Shown: positions 34,134 through 46,499 of the stretch, piece by piece
Numbering within the stretch: the stretch's first letter is position 1
How the letters are laid out: every line of letters begins with the position of its first letter
Assembly: GCA_019009955.1 (NCBI GenBank)
Contig: CM032233.1
Location: 15,185,001-15,249,000, forward strand
DNA: 64,000 bases
Reading direction: 5' to 3'
Source of the DNA: Riptortus pedestris
Lineage: Eukaryota; Arthropoda; Insecta; Hemiptera; Alydidae
Position numbers and translations under genes: made by a program
The notes under the pieces: model-generated
What the model was told of the DNA's origin: nothing
Database searches by the model: none
The model's input: the letters and a program-made list of their open reading frames with translations, nothing else

Positions 34134-35299
34134 TATTAAAAAGCAAAACTGTCCTGCATATTGTCATATTTCCCGTCTCCTGTGCATTATGCATAGATTT
34201 GAATTATTAAGGAGAAAATATTGACAAACATTTGAATTAATTTTTTCAGGTCAGGTACCTGGTAGTTCATATTGAAAAGAAGTGTTGAGCAAATTTCTCT
34301 AAATAACAAAATAAACAACTTCTGTTATGTGCATATTTTCCGAAACCCCAATAGGAAATCATTATTATTAACTTCAGGCCCTCCCTTATAAACCCCCACT
34401 CCTGCCCGTATCCCTAGAAATGTTACTATGGCTATACTTATAAGGAAGGCAGTTAGTGCTAATAACACATACTGAGTGTTTTATTTAGTTCGGTTGACGT
34501 CTTTTTGTGCCAATTAAAATTGTTGTCTCCCGCTATTAATTTTTAGGCGCTATAACACCATTTCATACTTCGGTATACGAATGATAGTGTTATATAAAAA
34601 AAAAGTTTACTCTAAATAACAAAATAAACAACTTTTGTTATGTTGCATTATTTGCTGAAAAAGCAATATTGAAACGGAAATATCGCTATTTTTAATTTCA
34701 GGCCTCCCTTATAACCCCCACTCCTGCCCGCGTCCCTAGAAATGTTACTATGGCTTATTATAAGGAATGGCCCGTTAGTGCTAATACACATACTGAGTGT
34801 TTTATTTAATTTAGTTTCGGTTGAGTCTCTTTGTGCCCAAATAAAATTGTTTGGTCTCACGCTATAATTTTTAGCGTTATAACAAACCTTCTTATACTTC
34901 GGCTATATACAGATGATAGTGTATATAAAAAACAAAAAGGTTACTCTAACATAACAAAAAATAATAACAACTTTTTGTTATGTGCATATTTGCTGAAAAA
35001 GCAATATTGAACGAAAATATCGCTATTTTTAATTTCAGGCCTCCCTTATAACCCCCACTCCTGTTCGTCTCAGAGAATATGAGTATAGCCTAAAGTCTAA
35101 GTTGGGCTAGTAGTAATATACATACCAAGTTTCATAAAATTCGGTTCAGCCGTTTATGCGTGAAAAGGTAACAAACAAACAGACAAACTGACACGAAAGA
35201 AATAAAATGCAGTTATGGTGTCTAGGACATGTGAAACGAAAAGTTATCGTGAAATTTTGCGAAAAAAATCAATGTACAGACAGATTTTACAATTGTTAC

Positions 35300-35303
<4 letters not shown>
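34134..35303 (-). mobile_element. Non-autonomous Helitron, 3' end missing
   Basis: Contains the monomers and 5' end (GTACAGACAG, AT-rich terminus) but not the 3' hairpin. Many single-base insertions relative to the other copies (for example 34380-34900) make it the most decayed. It is followed by (TA)n at 35304-35357. Confidence 0.7.

Positions 35304-35357
<54 letters not shown>
35304..35357. repeat. (TA)n tract
   Basis: TA dinucleotides of about 54 bases next to a Helitron 5' end. Confidence 0.95.
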
Positions 35358-35359
<2 letters not shown>

Positions 35360-35668
35360 GTTACATGTAGAATATATAGAATCGATAGATTAATTAGGGT
35401 ATTAGGCAGTTATTGGAGTCTGACTGAACAGAGGCATTGAGGCTCCAGTTGCAGGAGCCCATTTGAAACTTTCGGCCCACGATATAAATATGTAGCAAAT
35501 GGCTGCGAGGAGGTCTAAGCTGCTCTCAACGACTCACTATATGGGTGCTTGTGGCTCACCGACTACCTGTTAGATATAATTCAAAATTTAAAGTTTATAA
35601 ATTGGACGAACCGCTGATATGTGGCTGCTCTGAGGTACGGGGGGAGGGAGGTAGAAAGATGAAAAAAA

Positions 35669-36296
35669 GTCCGTCACGCAGGCGCTGCGTAAACTAAGCA
35701 GATTTTCCACGTGAAGTTTTGCAATAGAGAAATTTCACGAGAAGCCGAGCAGTTAATGAAACCGGCCCCCCGAACTGCTTTTGCGGGGAGAAGACATTAT
35801 CCGTTAGCCGCCCAGATTTAATAAAAATGCAAATATTCTCGGTTAATATTCAAGATAGAGGAATAAATGTATATAACAATATTTTATAGTAAATTTAATT
35901 TGTATAAGATTGTTTCTGTACATTGTTTGATCAGACGAATAGTAACGGAGGATTTTTCGAAAATCCTCCCCTCTCTAAACCCCCCTCCCCGTGGTCCGAT
36001 TTCAGCCGTTACCGAAATCTTGTCTTTCTTTTTAAGTAAACGACTAAATATCGAGTTTTTGGTTACGATCAATCAAAAATTGCGACCGCTAGAGCCGGTG
36101 GTAACGGGCAAGTATATATAGATATATATATATATTATATATATATATATATTATACATATATATATATACCAGTTTTGAACGGACCTCATTTTCGTCAT
36201 CTACTAGGTAGGATCAATGGACATTTGAAGAAAAAACTCAAAAATTCCGTCATGAGTACAACCTCAATAGCTGATTTCCCCTATGGGAAATCTGCT
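35669..36296 (-). mobile_element. Element X, complete copy
   Basis: 628 bases in minus orientation: hairpin end GTCCGTCACGCAGGCGCTGC, block D, body C (TTCTCGGTTAATATTCAAG to GCGACCGCTAGAG), (TA)n at 36112-36170, then block B to the palindromic end GGGAAATCTGCT. It is flanked by AAAA on both sides (35665-35668 and 36297-36300), a likely target duplication. No coding capacity. Same organisation as 60870-61524. I do not recognise the family. Confidence 0.7.
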
Positions 36297-36623
36297 AAAA
36301 GAGACAGAGCTATTTGTATAAATATGTTACTGAAAGGAGGTTGAATCTTAATCAATATTATGTCTTACCTGCCACGTTTTCAGTCAGCCGACACAAGGGA
36401 ATTGATCTAATAGTCCTCTGATACAGATGAGACTAGCCCCATTACATGGCCAGGATTAACACTAAGGTAGAGAATTAGTAGTAGTTGTAGCGGATAAGGG
36501 CTTTCCTCTGGACTTGGGAAACTTACTATACGTATTCCAAGATGATTAGATTAATCCTTTCAATGAAATTCATGATAAAGAATTGGCGCCAAACTGGCGA
36601 TTCTTTTTGCATCGATACATTCA
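36297..36623. other. Unique sequence between two X copies
   Basis: No gene or repeat recognised. The two facing B blocks around it are separate X insertions, not terminal repeats of one element. Confidence 0.5.
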
Positions 36624-36627
36624 TTTT

Positions 36628-36761
36628 AGCAGATTCCCCTTAAGGGAAATCAGCTATTGAGGTCGTACTCATGACTCGAGTTTCGAAAAATTTCTTCAAA
36701 TGCCCATCGATCCTACCCAAGAGGGAGGAGGTTCAGGAGATGACGAAAATGAGGTCCGTTC

Positions 36762-36801
<40 letters not shown>

Positions 36802-37018
36802 TTGTCTGTTAACGCTCTAGCGGTCGCAATTTTGGTTTGATCGTTACGAAACTCGATATTTAACCGTTTTATGTAAAAAGACAGATCAAGTTCGTTAATG
36901 GCTGAAATCGTACCAGCGGGAGGGGGGCGGGGGGTTTAGAGAGGGGGATTTTCGAAAATTCGAAATATTGTAATATTGTAAATTAAATTTACAGCATTTA
37001 AATTTTTGTAAACAGCAT
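36628..37018 (+). mobile_element. Element X, partial copy (B, (TA)n, C)
   Basis: The palindromic end AGCAGATTCCCCTTAAGGGA, block B to 36766, (TA)n, then block C, broken near 37018. The D end is missing. Confidence 0.7.
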
Positions 37019-37190
37019 AAAAAAAGTCCCTCCACTACAACGAGCTAAAGCAAATGATGTGATCCAAGCAAAACTGAAAAGAAATGTAGGTTTACTCATT
37101 ATTCTTGTGAGATTTGCAAAAGCAAAATTTGTTTACAACATAGTTCCACGCCTTGTCCTAATTGTAATGCAGCTCTGCAAAAGAGATAAT
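37019..37190 (+). pseudogene. piggyBac-type Cys-rich C-terminal fragment
   Basis: Plus frames read KVPPLQRAKANDVIQAK. After a -1 shift near 37075 they read CRFTHYSCEICKSKICLQHS followed by TPCPNC. The C-x2-C, C-x2-H, C-x2-C spacing is that of the zinc-binding tail of piggyBac transposases. It ends in a stop at about 37187. Only the tail is present, and it differs from the relics at 3.7 and 33.8 kb. Confidence 0.5.
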
Positions 37191-37724
37191 AATTAAACTG
37201 GTATTTTTAAAAGGATTGGTACATTAAAATTTTGATGATTTTTAATAAGGTCTTATCTAAAAGTGATTTCGTGCTACTTATTTTTGAATGAAGTTATATT
37301 TAGATATTTTGGTTATATTGTTCACAAACTGAAATGTATTATGAATAATTATGACATGTGCATTTTAAACTCATTTCTTTTGGTGGTTTGTATGTTTCTA
37401 ATTATATTTTAAAAATTATCGTCCACGGTTTTAATAACAATGAATCTATAACCAACTTAGTTATATTTTCTACCATGATTTTTTTTATTATAGTACGTGT
37501 CAATTTTGAAAATTGTTTACTTCTTTCAAACAAATACTTCCTCAGATATGATTTGTAATTACACACTGAACATTTTAGTTCAAAATATATATTAAAAAAC
37601 TGTATTTCCATAAAAACGGTTGAGGTTGTATCTCTGAGATACACGCGCCCGAAGGCGGAATACGGGTATTTTTGACGCGCCCGACCGACGGTTAAGCTTT
37701 AAGATATTAATATTACTATGTTTA
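37191..37724. other. No gene seen
   Basis: AT-rich. A GC-rich patch at 37640-37700 (CGCGCCCGAAGGCGG) has no recognised role. The short open frames on both strands here lack motifs. Confidence 0.5.
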
Positions 37725-37921
37725 TCATTCTCATCGTTTTATTATTTCTGGAAATTGCTCAATTAGGATTAAAATTTTTACTTTTTCCTCCTCATTCATA
37801 TGGTTTGTTCTTATGAGATGCGGAAGTTCTTTATTTATTTGCCATATATCACAGGATTTGCTCGATAAAAAGATTCTACCTCTAGAATAATGTTCATCAG
37901 CTCTGTGGAAAAGGCTGAGCA
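37725..37921 (-). pseudogene. pol: Second errantivirus fragment (protease-RT junction)
   Basis: The minus frame ELPHLIRTNHMNEEEKVKIL followed by EQFPEIIKR matches the segment at 22.78-22.86 kb. The upstream AEHYSRG-type words (SLFHRADEH) match the segment around 22.98 kb with the intervening part shortened. It is cut at 37921, exactly where an X palindromic end begins. Confidence 0.7.
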
Positions 37922-38048
37922 TTTTAGCGGATTTCCCTTAAGGGAAATCAGCTATTGAGGTCGTACTCATGACGCGAGTTTCGACAAATTTCTTCAAATG
38001 TCCATCGATCCTACCTAGGAGATGACGAAAATGAGGTCCGTTCAAAAT
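37922..38048 (+). repeat. Element X, block B copy
   Basis: TTTTAGCGGATTTCCCTTAA through GAGGTCCGTTCAAAA, followed by a short TA tract and then unrelated sequence. Confidence 0.75.
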
Positions 38049-38069
38049 TTTATATATATATATGTATAT

Positions 38070-38552
38070 GTTACTGTAAAACCCCGAAGTGTGGTAAATG
38101 TCAGGACATACCGGTAAATCCTAGGATTTACCAAGAGCACTGGTTAAAATCCGAAATCTAGATGAAATTCGAGCTTTTACCGCTTGGCAGTTGGTCAATC
38201 CCCGGATTTACCGTCTGGCTTGGTAAATGCCCGAAAAACATTAAATAAATGTGAGATTTCGTACTTTTGCCAATGCTGTTTGGTAAATGCGCGGATTTCC
38301 CAAGGCTCATTGGTAAATGTCCAGTGAAGAGGAAGATGGGTTTGGCTACCTCGAATCTCCCTCGTGATTTGATAATCAATCTCGCTTCTGAGGAACAGCT
38401 TGAGCAAATTCTTCATGATACTACTGTATCTTTTCCATCTACTTCCCAACAAGATGGGGTTCAAATGTTGGCTCTTGAGGAAGATATGACAAAAACGTTG
38501 GAAGTAAAACATCCTGATGGTGCCAAACTTCAGCAAGACAGTGCCAATAATA
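38070..38552. mobile_element. Unidentified element with GGTAAATG/GGATTTACC repeats
   Basis: Between 38085 and 38325 the motif GGTAAAT(G/C) and its complement ATTTACC recur at least seven times in both orientations (for example CCGGTAAATCCTAGGATTTA). A plus frame follows, MGLATSNLPRDLIINLASEE, then QLEQILHDTTVSF, 70-80 codons with no recognised domain. Clustered inverted short repeats before an ORF start suggest a DNA transposon subterminal region. It occupies the place after the TA tract of an X copy. Confidence 0.4.
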
Positions 38553-38834
38553 AGTTATCTCGGTTAATATTCAAGATATAGAATACATGTATATAACTAT
38601 ATTTATAGTAAATTTAGTTTGCAATAAGATTGGTTCTATACAATTTTTCGATCCGATGCATAATAACGGAAATATTTTGAATTTTCGAAAATCCCTCCTC
38701 TAAACCCCCCCTCCCTCTAGTCCGATTTCAGCCATTCACGAACTTGATCTGTCTTTTTACATAAAACGGTTAAATATCGAGTTTCGTAACGAACAAACAA
38801 AAATTGCGACCGCTAGAGCATTAACAGACATATA
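38553..38834 (-). repeat. Element X, block C copy
   Basis: GGTTAATATTCAAGATATAG to GCGACCGCTAGAGC in minus orientation, ending ACAGACATA. There the mariner-like element begins (TACAGGGTGTCCCC). Confidence 0.75.
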
Positions 38835-38835
38835 C

Positions 38836-40500
38836 AGGGTGTCCCCATACCAAACGGCCAAACTTTAGGGATCGATAGAGGATCGAAAAACTAAAACAAA
38901 AAGTCCTCTGGCATATGCCTCGTTTTCGCTTCGTTTTCGAGAAAATCACAAAAAACTAAATATAGTTGTGCAAAAACTAGTTAAGGCCAATGGAAGAGCG
39001 GATTTTATTCCTTGAATGAATTTTAGCAATAAATGTGGGGTCATTCGCAATACGAAGTTATTGTATTATAATCTTATACTAACAGAAAGGTAATTGATAA
39101 AAAAAAATTTTTATTAAAAAATAATACTTTTTTATTCAAATATTCATAGTATAAAAAAAATTACCTATTTAAAGTAGATAACATTATGAACAATAACTGA
39201 AGATTAAAACATAAAAAAAGATTGAAAATTTAGAAAATTAATAAAATAATTAAATATTCTTACTTGGAAAACCATAGAATGTTTCAGTTTTTATCTTGTC
39301 AACCTTAGTGAGAAAAAAAAACCCTGAAAATTTTGAAGGTTTTACCTTCTCTAAAATTACAATCGTTAATTTTCTAAAGCGTCAACGTAAATGTTGTTCG
39401 AAGTGCTGGCCTCTCGCTGCAATACACGCATCACATTCGCGTACTTCACAGATCGCACTGCATCTAAACATTGTTCTGCGGTGAAGCTGGGTTGCAAACC
39501 ATTCTGATGCGTTTTCGATGAGGTCATCCCTAGTGCGGACGGGCTCTCGGTAGACACTTTTCCTTTCATCTATCCCCACACGAAGAAATCCAGTGGCCGT
39601 GCGGTCCGGAGACCGGGGAGGCCAAGGCACCGGCCCACCTCGTCCTATCCAGCGACCTGGGTAGTTGATGTCCCAACAGTAATCGTACGGTCCCTTCCGT
39701 AATGTGCAGGATAACCTTCGAGTTGAAACCAGCACTCAAGCCTTGGTTCCAAAGGGATATCTTCCAAAAGTGCCCGTAAGTCTTTCTCCAGGAATAGATG
39801 ATAACTTTCAGCGTGAAGTCGAGCAGGTAAAAATACGGAACCTATTATGTCGAATTTAATAACAAAAGACTCGACCCACACGTTTTACAGAAAACTCCTG
39901 CTGGTAGTGAAATTCTCTAACAGCGCGGGGATTTTCATGTGCACAAAGGTGGTATTGTTCTTTGATTGAATATGCCCGCACGTGTAAAAGTCGCTTCGTC
40001 CGTCCAGATTACTTTCGAACATAAGTTTACATCGTTTTGCAAAATTGTTCTTTTGTAACCATTACAAAAATTTAATCGGCGGTTATAATCAGCGGGTATT
40101 AAATTTGTACCTTTTGTGCATGGTAAGGCATGCCTGCGGTCAGCCCTAAATGTGCGCCAAATGGTTGTCTTTGGTATGCTTAGAACTGAAGCTGCTCTCC
40201 GGACGCTTGTGTTAAGGTTGGTATTGAAGTGTCTCAAGTATCCTCTCCCTCCGCCTCAGTTCGGCTTCCATCGGAGCCTGCATACGGGTTCCCACGACGA
40301 TTACATGAGAAGGACCCAGTCTCTCGAAGCCTTCTGAAAGTGCTGGTAAAAACACCTCTGTGTGGGGTTTCTCGGTCAGGAAACCGTCTGCGATATTCCC
40401 GAACTGCATGACGTGCATTGCCATCGCAGAATCCGTAGACGTAGACTATGTCCGCGTATTCAGCGTTGGTAAATCTAGCCATATTTGTTGACTTCACTGA
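38836..40500 (-). pseudogene. Mariner/IS630-type transposase relic with insect N-terminal domain
   Basis: The left end TACAGGGTGTCCCCATACC is a typical terminus of this group. Minus frames in order: ARFTNAEYADIVYVYGFCDG with ARHAVREYRRRFP (40497-40234), NTSVRRAASVLSIPKTTIWR (40237-39935), KVIWTDEATFTRAGIFN with the first catalytic Asp, LRALLEDIPLEPR then AHYGR (39881-39645), RWIGRGGPVPWPPRSPDRT with the last catalytic position, then VREPVRTRDDLIE-like words (39735-39382). All expected blocks are present but in at least four frames. The right terminal repeat was not found. Confidence 0.8.
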
Positions 40501-40729
40501 ACAGTACTAGCAACACCACTAATGTGAGAATGCGAGGCTGGATTCCCCCCAAAAAGAATTAAAATGATAGTAAACATTTTAATCCTTTCTTTTTAAGTTT
40601 AAACACTCAACCTAGACGTTTTATTGATAAGGAAAGCGTAGAATATTCATGTTTTCTAAATTTACTCCTCGTAAATTAAAAAAATAAGCTTACTCAAAAA
40701 GCCAATATTTAGTAGCCAATAATTAGTAT
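40501..40729. other. No gene seen
   Basis: AT-rich spacer between the mariner relic and a gag fragment. Confidence 0.5.
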
Positions 40730-40955
40730 TTGAATCCAATTTTTCAAATCAAATATTCCCCCAAGATTTAAACCAAATTTCAACCAAGTAAAAATTTGGT
40801 TCAACCATTTCAATCAAGACCTTTTAATATACCGACCGCAACCCTTTTTCCAACAAGCTCAACTCTTTACACAGCAATCTTCTCCCCCCCAAATGGAATA
40901 GTCAAAATACGTTTTCAATGAAACCAATCCAACCGAATCCTAACAAAAATTGTAA
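40730..40955 (+). pseudogene. gag: Third errantivirus fragment (gag C-terminus)
   Basis: On the plus strand NPFSNKLNSLHSNLLPPKWN and SQNTFSMKPIQPNPNKN, in shifted frames, match the Gln/Pro segment at 23.7-23.85 kb. It is bounded on the right by an X body fragment. Confidence 0.6.
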
Positions 40956-41070
40956 CATGAGTAGAAGTGGGGGTTAGCTGAAGGCTGAAAACTGAAAAAT
41001 GCAAATATCTCGGTTAATATTCAAGATAAAAAATAAATGTATATAACAATATTTATATTGAGAATTATAT
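40956..41070 (-). repeat. Element X, block C/D fragment
   Basis: AGTAGAAGTGGGGGTTAGCT, then AATATCTCGGTTAATATTCA, as in the long-form copies at 55.6 and 60.2 kb. It passes into a LINE relic. Confidence 0.65.
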
Positions 41071-41099
41071 TGAGAAACGGGGTTTCTTTTCTATGTTTC

Positions 41100-43210
41100 A
41101 TTGAAGATGGAACAACATTCGTTGAAAAACAATTAGACATTGAAATTTTTTCTTGACATTTAAAAGGCCTATTGACCAGAAAGGCAACTTTAAAGCACTG
41201 GAGAATACGGGGAGAGCTGATGAATTTCCTGAAAAGCTTTTTGAGTGATAGATTCATTGGTGTACTTATCTAGGAATGGCAACCCCCAAAGAAGATGCAC
41301 TCTGTTTGCTATAGGAATGAACTCCAAATTAGTGGTAATTACAATACCAACCAAGGCGGTTCTTTATGTTGATGGCTTGACGATTTTTGTAATATATATG
41401 TCACAACTGGATAAAAAAAAATATTACAAAGTGTACTGAAGAACCTTCAGGCTTGGTCAGAGACAAATAAATTCTGTTTTTTGGTAGAGAAGAACAAATG
41501 TCTCACAGTTTTTCAGTAAAAGAACACATCGCAATGAAGGAGTGACAATCTTCATCTATAATTGCATTTAGAGATGAAGTCGTTTTTGGGCTTAGTATTT
41601 GGCACCGAGCTAACATGGATATCTCACATTAAAAACATCCGAAAAGAGTGCTTCAAGAGACCCAACATATTGAAGGTATCAGGATAAACTTCCTGAGGGC
41701 CAGACCGCAAAACTATAATGATGTTATATCGTCCAACTCATGATGGATGTTATTCGATCCAGACTCGACTGTGGCTTTCAGATGTAATCTTCAGCTAAAA
41801 TCATCTCTAGGGTAGTATGCTTCTAGCCGTAATAAGACTAGCAACAGGCGACTTCAAACCCACCTATACTAAGCCTTTGTGCAGAAGCTTCCATTCCGCC
41901 ATTCATTTTTTGACGTCAAGAAGTAATGCAAACCACACCCTTCATAAAGATCTTAATATCGCATTAGTAAAGGACCTAATTCCCTTGAGATTCAGAAAAT
42001 TCCAGGCTATGCAATCATCCTAATCCAGAAGTCTTAACCCTTTCTCGTGCCACTCATCCATATTCCCCTCCACGGCGCCTCTAGCCAATGGCCTTTAGAA
42101 GTTAAGTGAAGTGATAGAAGTAGCTATTTTCTTCTTCCATATTCCTCCTTAGTTGTTGACTTCCTTGCCAGGCAGGTAGAAGCTGCTCCTCTCATTGTGG
42201 TGAAGGAGTGTAGCTTCTGTTGGGAGTGATGGAGAACGATTGTACAGTATCACATTACCAAATGCATATAAATGCAGAATGTAAGTTTCTTAATAAAAAA
42301 AACTAAAGTAAAATAAAAGAAGTAATGCATTCGTACATCACCAATATCAAAGTGCAGCTATTCAATCCAACAGTATTATATAATACTGTCTTTTACCTAA
42401 ATCACTTAAGATTAAAGACGAGAAACCACGAATGGCTATTATAATAAGGGGTATAATGGTTGTAGCAAATTGCAGACCTGGTTCCCGATAAAGCCCTGTG
42501 GATTCGCAAAACTCCCAAAGTGGACTTACGTCTAAAGTAGGAGACGCATTTAATAAAATCTGCTGCTCACCAGTTCATGGAAAAATGCTTTGATTATGAA
42601 GTAATATATACCGACGGCTCAAGAATAATGAAAATGTAGTTTACCCAATAATTCACAGAGGAATAGCCAGGAAATATAAATTACCTTCATGCACTACAGA
42701 ACGTCAAGCAATTTTTTAGCTGGCCATCAATATCCCAAATAACCACAATCTAAAAATTGCGATTCCCTTTTTCCCTTAAATGGAATAAAAATTACAAAAA
42801 AGGGGGCTAACTCGGAAAAAAACAATAAATACTAGGATATTTTAGTAAACATTAAGAAAACTGTGGTATTGTTATGGACTCCAGCTGATGTTGGTGCTGC
42901 GAGGATTGAAGCAGCTGACAGGGCTGCTGAAGAGGCTGGAGAATTATTGAACGCTCCGTGGAAACGAATAAGGTTGTTGGTGTAATGTCCAGGCTGAGAA
43001 GATGAGTCTAAGAGAACTGAAGTTCCACCTGGATTTGAAGTGCTTCTAACCAATAAGCTCAGAAATATTAAGCACACAACGAAACCATGGGTATCTGCTG
43101 AGAGGGTAAACCGTAGAGAAGAAGTGGTACACACGTAAATTTGATGTAAACAGAGTCATCCCCAAACTGTAAATCTTCCCAGGTTCCCCTCACTATTCAG
43201 TTCTGCTATG
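41100..43210 (+). pseudogene. Jockey-like LINE relic (RT palm to RNase H)
   Basis: Plus-strand words in order across frames: HWRIRGELMNFLKSFLSDR, LFAIGMNSK, then KAVLYVDGLTIFVI (the YxDD block with the second Asp replaced by Gly), SETNKFCFSVEKNKC, FLGLVFGTELTWISHIKNI, a tether region with LAVIRLATGDF, then VIYTDGSR (RNase H start) and IEAADRAAEEAG near 42910 (RNase H end, usually NExAD). The order and words are those of Jockey/I-type ORF2. Catalytic Asp loss and numerous stops show it is dead. ORF1 and endonuclease are missing. Confidence 0.75.
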
Positions 43211-44732
43211 TTTATGATGTATGCTTAGCTTTTTGAAGAATCGCTATCCCTAAAAATTTAAAAACTATGTAGTACCACGCAACACTGCTCCACCACATCA
43301 TGATAAAAAAAGTGTTGAGTCATTGAAAACTTCTTACAAATGCAAAGCTTTTCAATATAATATAAGAGGAGTTCAAATAATGATGTACATACATATATGG
43401 TGTGTGTGTGTGTCTAAATATAATATATTTTAAAAATGATTGAAATAGAACATACGTCTCAAGGTATGTATTTAAAAGTATGTATATATAATTCAAATAT
43501 GTGTTGAAATATGGATAACTTAAATGGTATATTGTAAATAAATAATTCAGAGTAATTGAAGTTTTTGTACATAGAGGGCTTTTATTATCAAACATTGCAA
43601 TTTACCTATAAGGGGGAAATAAGAATAATGCTGTATTGTAAATGAAATAAATAATAATTTAGAGCGTATCAAATAAACGTTTAGCAATTATGCTGTAGTT
43701 TTCTTTGGTATTTCTTTTGGATAAATCCAAATTTTATATATAAAATGACTGAAGGTTTCTTCAGTATATAGGAGGAGGGGTTCATTTTTCTGAACCAATA
43801 TTCTTTATGCAATTGTCAGTACAGGTCTTGCCTTCTCTATTCTATAGCTTAACGTGAAAAGTGCTTATAACACAAATGTGAGTTTCTGTCCGCTTGTTAG
43901 AACATGCAAAAGTTGATAACTTCGCCTGTCTGATCAACATTTATACGCCATCGGCGCGTCAGCAATAATATTGATTCTACATAAATACATATAATACCTT
44001 AAATGTTGTATATTCTATACAAAAATATGTAGGAAATCTCAAAATTAATTTAATTTAAACCTTCCCCAATAGATATATACTGATAGCACAAATTAGAACC
44101 TCTAGTAATTATCATATCAAATTAAAAGTAAATAACATTGCCATAAACCCAAACTAAAATGCAATCTTTGCTATATCGATGTACAGGAGGATATATAGCA
44201 TATATTCCTCTATTGCCCAATTTACTCCGCATTACGGATCAAACTAAAAACAATATTATTCTTGTAGAAAATGATATTTGTTTCAATGATCTAATGTTAC
44301 TTTATAAATATATTGCCAGTGTGGTTAAATTAAGATCATCTTTATTAGTTTTGTAGTATAAACATTATTTTTACTATCCATATTTTTCTGTAAGTTTTGT
44401 TTTGTTTCCTTTATTCATTATCAATATGCATGTATTTTTTTAAAAAAAAAAAGAAAAGGAAAACAGAAGTTCTGTTAATGTTTTTTCCCAGTATTTATTA
44501 TTATTATTTTTTACGGATTGGTAAAAACATTTCATTTTTATAATCTTTTTTTCTAGCAGAGAAAGTTTTTTTTTTTTTTTAATATAAAAACTTTTTGTTA
44601 ATCACACATAATCAAACAATTGCATCATAAAATAACTAATATAGATTAACACTATTATATGTACAAGCTAAACCCCACTCGCATGGGAATAAACCTGTAA
44701 ACAATTGTAAATAAAATAATAAGAATAATACC
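43211..44732. other. No gene seen
   Basis: AT-rich with a short (GT)n at about 43400. The open frames at 43320-43595 and 44159-44356 are low-complexity or lack motifs. Confidence 0.5.
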
Positions 44733-45612
44733 TTACCTTATGTGGGTAGGTGTAGGGAAGGTAGGCTGTAGCGAAGGATTCTTCTTCAAATCCTGGATGC
44801 TCGGATCTTTTCTCTGCGCCTCTGCCAGAGTTTCCAGATCGTTCGGCAGGTCCACCTCTTCAATGCGCGAGAGAGCGTCTGCGACAACATTCTCGCTACC
44901 TGGTCGGTATCTTATGTCCGTAGTGAACTGGCTGATGAAGCTAAGGTGCCTAATACGACGAGGACATGCTGACTCGGATCGCTGGGTAAAGGCATGAGTG
45001 AGGGGCTTGTGATCTGTAATTATGATAAAGTTGAGACCTTCGATGAGAGGGTGGAAGTGCTTCACTGTCTCATACATCGCAAGGAGCTCCCTGTCATAAG
45101 TAGCGTAATTCTGCTGTGTTGGTAAAAGGGACTTGGAGAAAAATTCCAATGGTCTCCACAGTCCATCCTTGCAGGGCTGCACCAATCCCGTGGTCGGATG
45201 CGTCGCAGAGAAGGGATAGTTGACAGGAAGCTGCAGGATGTGCAAGCTTCACCGCTTCTAACATGCTACGCTTGCTCTTCTCAAAGGCTTCCGTCGTCTC
45301 GTCGGTCCTCACAATGGGAGTTTTGGGCCGCTTCTTGGAGTTGTGAAGCAGCCAATTGAGTGGGGCCTGGGCATGCGCGACACGATAAAGGCATTTCCTA
45401 TAGAGGTTTAGCATACCCAAGAAACGACGGAGCTCGTAAATGGTGACTGGACGGGGAAACTCCTGGATCAACTGCACTTTGGAAGGAAGAGGAAAACAAT
45501 AGACTTCAACAACTTTCAGTTGTTCACAGCTGGCTGTCATAACAACGCTCATCACGTTCCCATGGCAACGAATGCTGCCGCTACAACTTTTTAGCTTCTG
45601 ATTCCGATTCAA
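44733..45612 (-). pseudogene. pol: Ty3/gypsy pol fragment (RT thumb and RNase H)
   Basis: The frame from 45612 has VQLIQEFPRPVTIYELRRFL, GMLNLYRKCL, then QLSLLCDASDHGIGAALQG, i.e. RT thumb and RNase H start. A frameshift near 45180 moves to LEFFSKSLLPTQQNYATYDR, then HPLIEGLNFIIITDHKPLTH, and RYRPGSENVVADALSRIEEV. This is a different lineage from the errantivirus: much less AT-rich coding, and a LEFFSKxL motif. RT palm, integrase and LTRs are missing. The frame before VQLIQ (45612-45480) is not RT-like, suggesting a junction. Confidence 0.8.
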
Positions 45613-46499
45613 CAGAGTGCAGTCATTGTCTCTGTAACAGAGACATTTTTTATTTACTGCTGAACCTGAACTAATTAATACGCTGTACGTGATGTATGAA
45701 AACTGTGGTGCATGAGAAAACCGAACTTAACTCAAGATGATATTCAACTTGGAAAAAGGGAAAACTGAACGAGGAAAGCAAACATTTTTTTAAATGTAAT
45801 TAGAATGCATTTAAAATAATAATAAAACATACGCATTATGAATAGATGAAACAATTATGACACGATAACAGGAGTAAAGTTTAAAGGTTTAAGTCAAGAA
45901 TAGAGAATAACTATTCATTTTTCTTTCAAAAAAGTTTCAATAGAATTTTAATTTTTACTTCCCAGTAAAAAAGTAAAACATTTCATACAATCGGTATGTT
46001 TCAGACTTCTTGAAGCATTATCTTATCATTTTAATTTTTTAAATCTTACAATAAAAGTTTTGTAATAATTGTTACCCGATTTTCTTAATCAATTATGAAC
46101 AAACAACTTTTCCACTAATTAATATTTTTTATTTAAACTTCGATACATCGTATTATTTGTAACTAGATTAAAAAAATATATGAACATAAACTAACGTATT
46201 TGTCGGATTAAGAACCAATAAAAACACATTTCAATAAAATAATCATAGCATTTCAATATTTTTCAACGAACAGTTTTTACATAAACATTTACCTTGAATT
46301 TTTATCTATTGATTGATTTTTGTGACAGAAAGTATTTCATAACTGTTGAATTTAAAAATACAAATTGTGAAGTAATAGTTATTGTGAACCATTTTTTTTT
46401 CCACAACCATCGTTATTTGTGTTCAGTTATATTATTTTTATTTTGGACTCAAACAAGTACAACTGCATCTATGGGAGGAGCCAATGTTTATTTCTTGAG
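45613..46499. other. No gene seen; leads into the satellite
   Basis: AT-rich. A plus open frame starting at 46294 runs into the first satellite unit. It has no independent support. Confidence 0.5.

Noticed and set aside
36175..36766. A 592-base element with 125-base terminal inverted repeats
   Set aside because: The facing repeats belong to two separate X copies (35669-36296 and 36628-37018), each with its own ends and TA tract.
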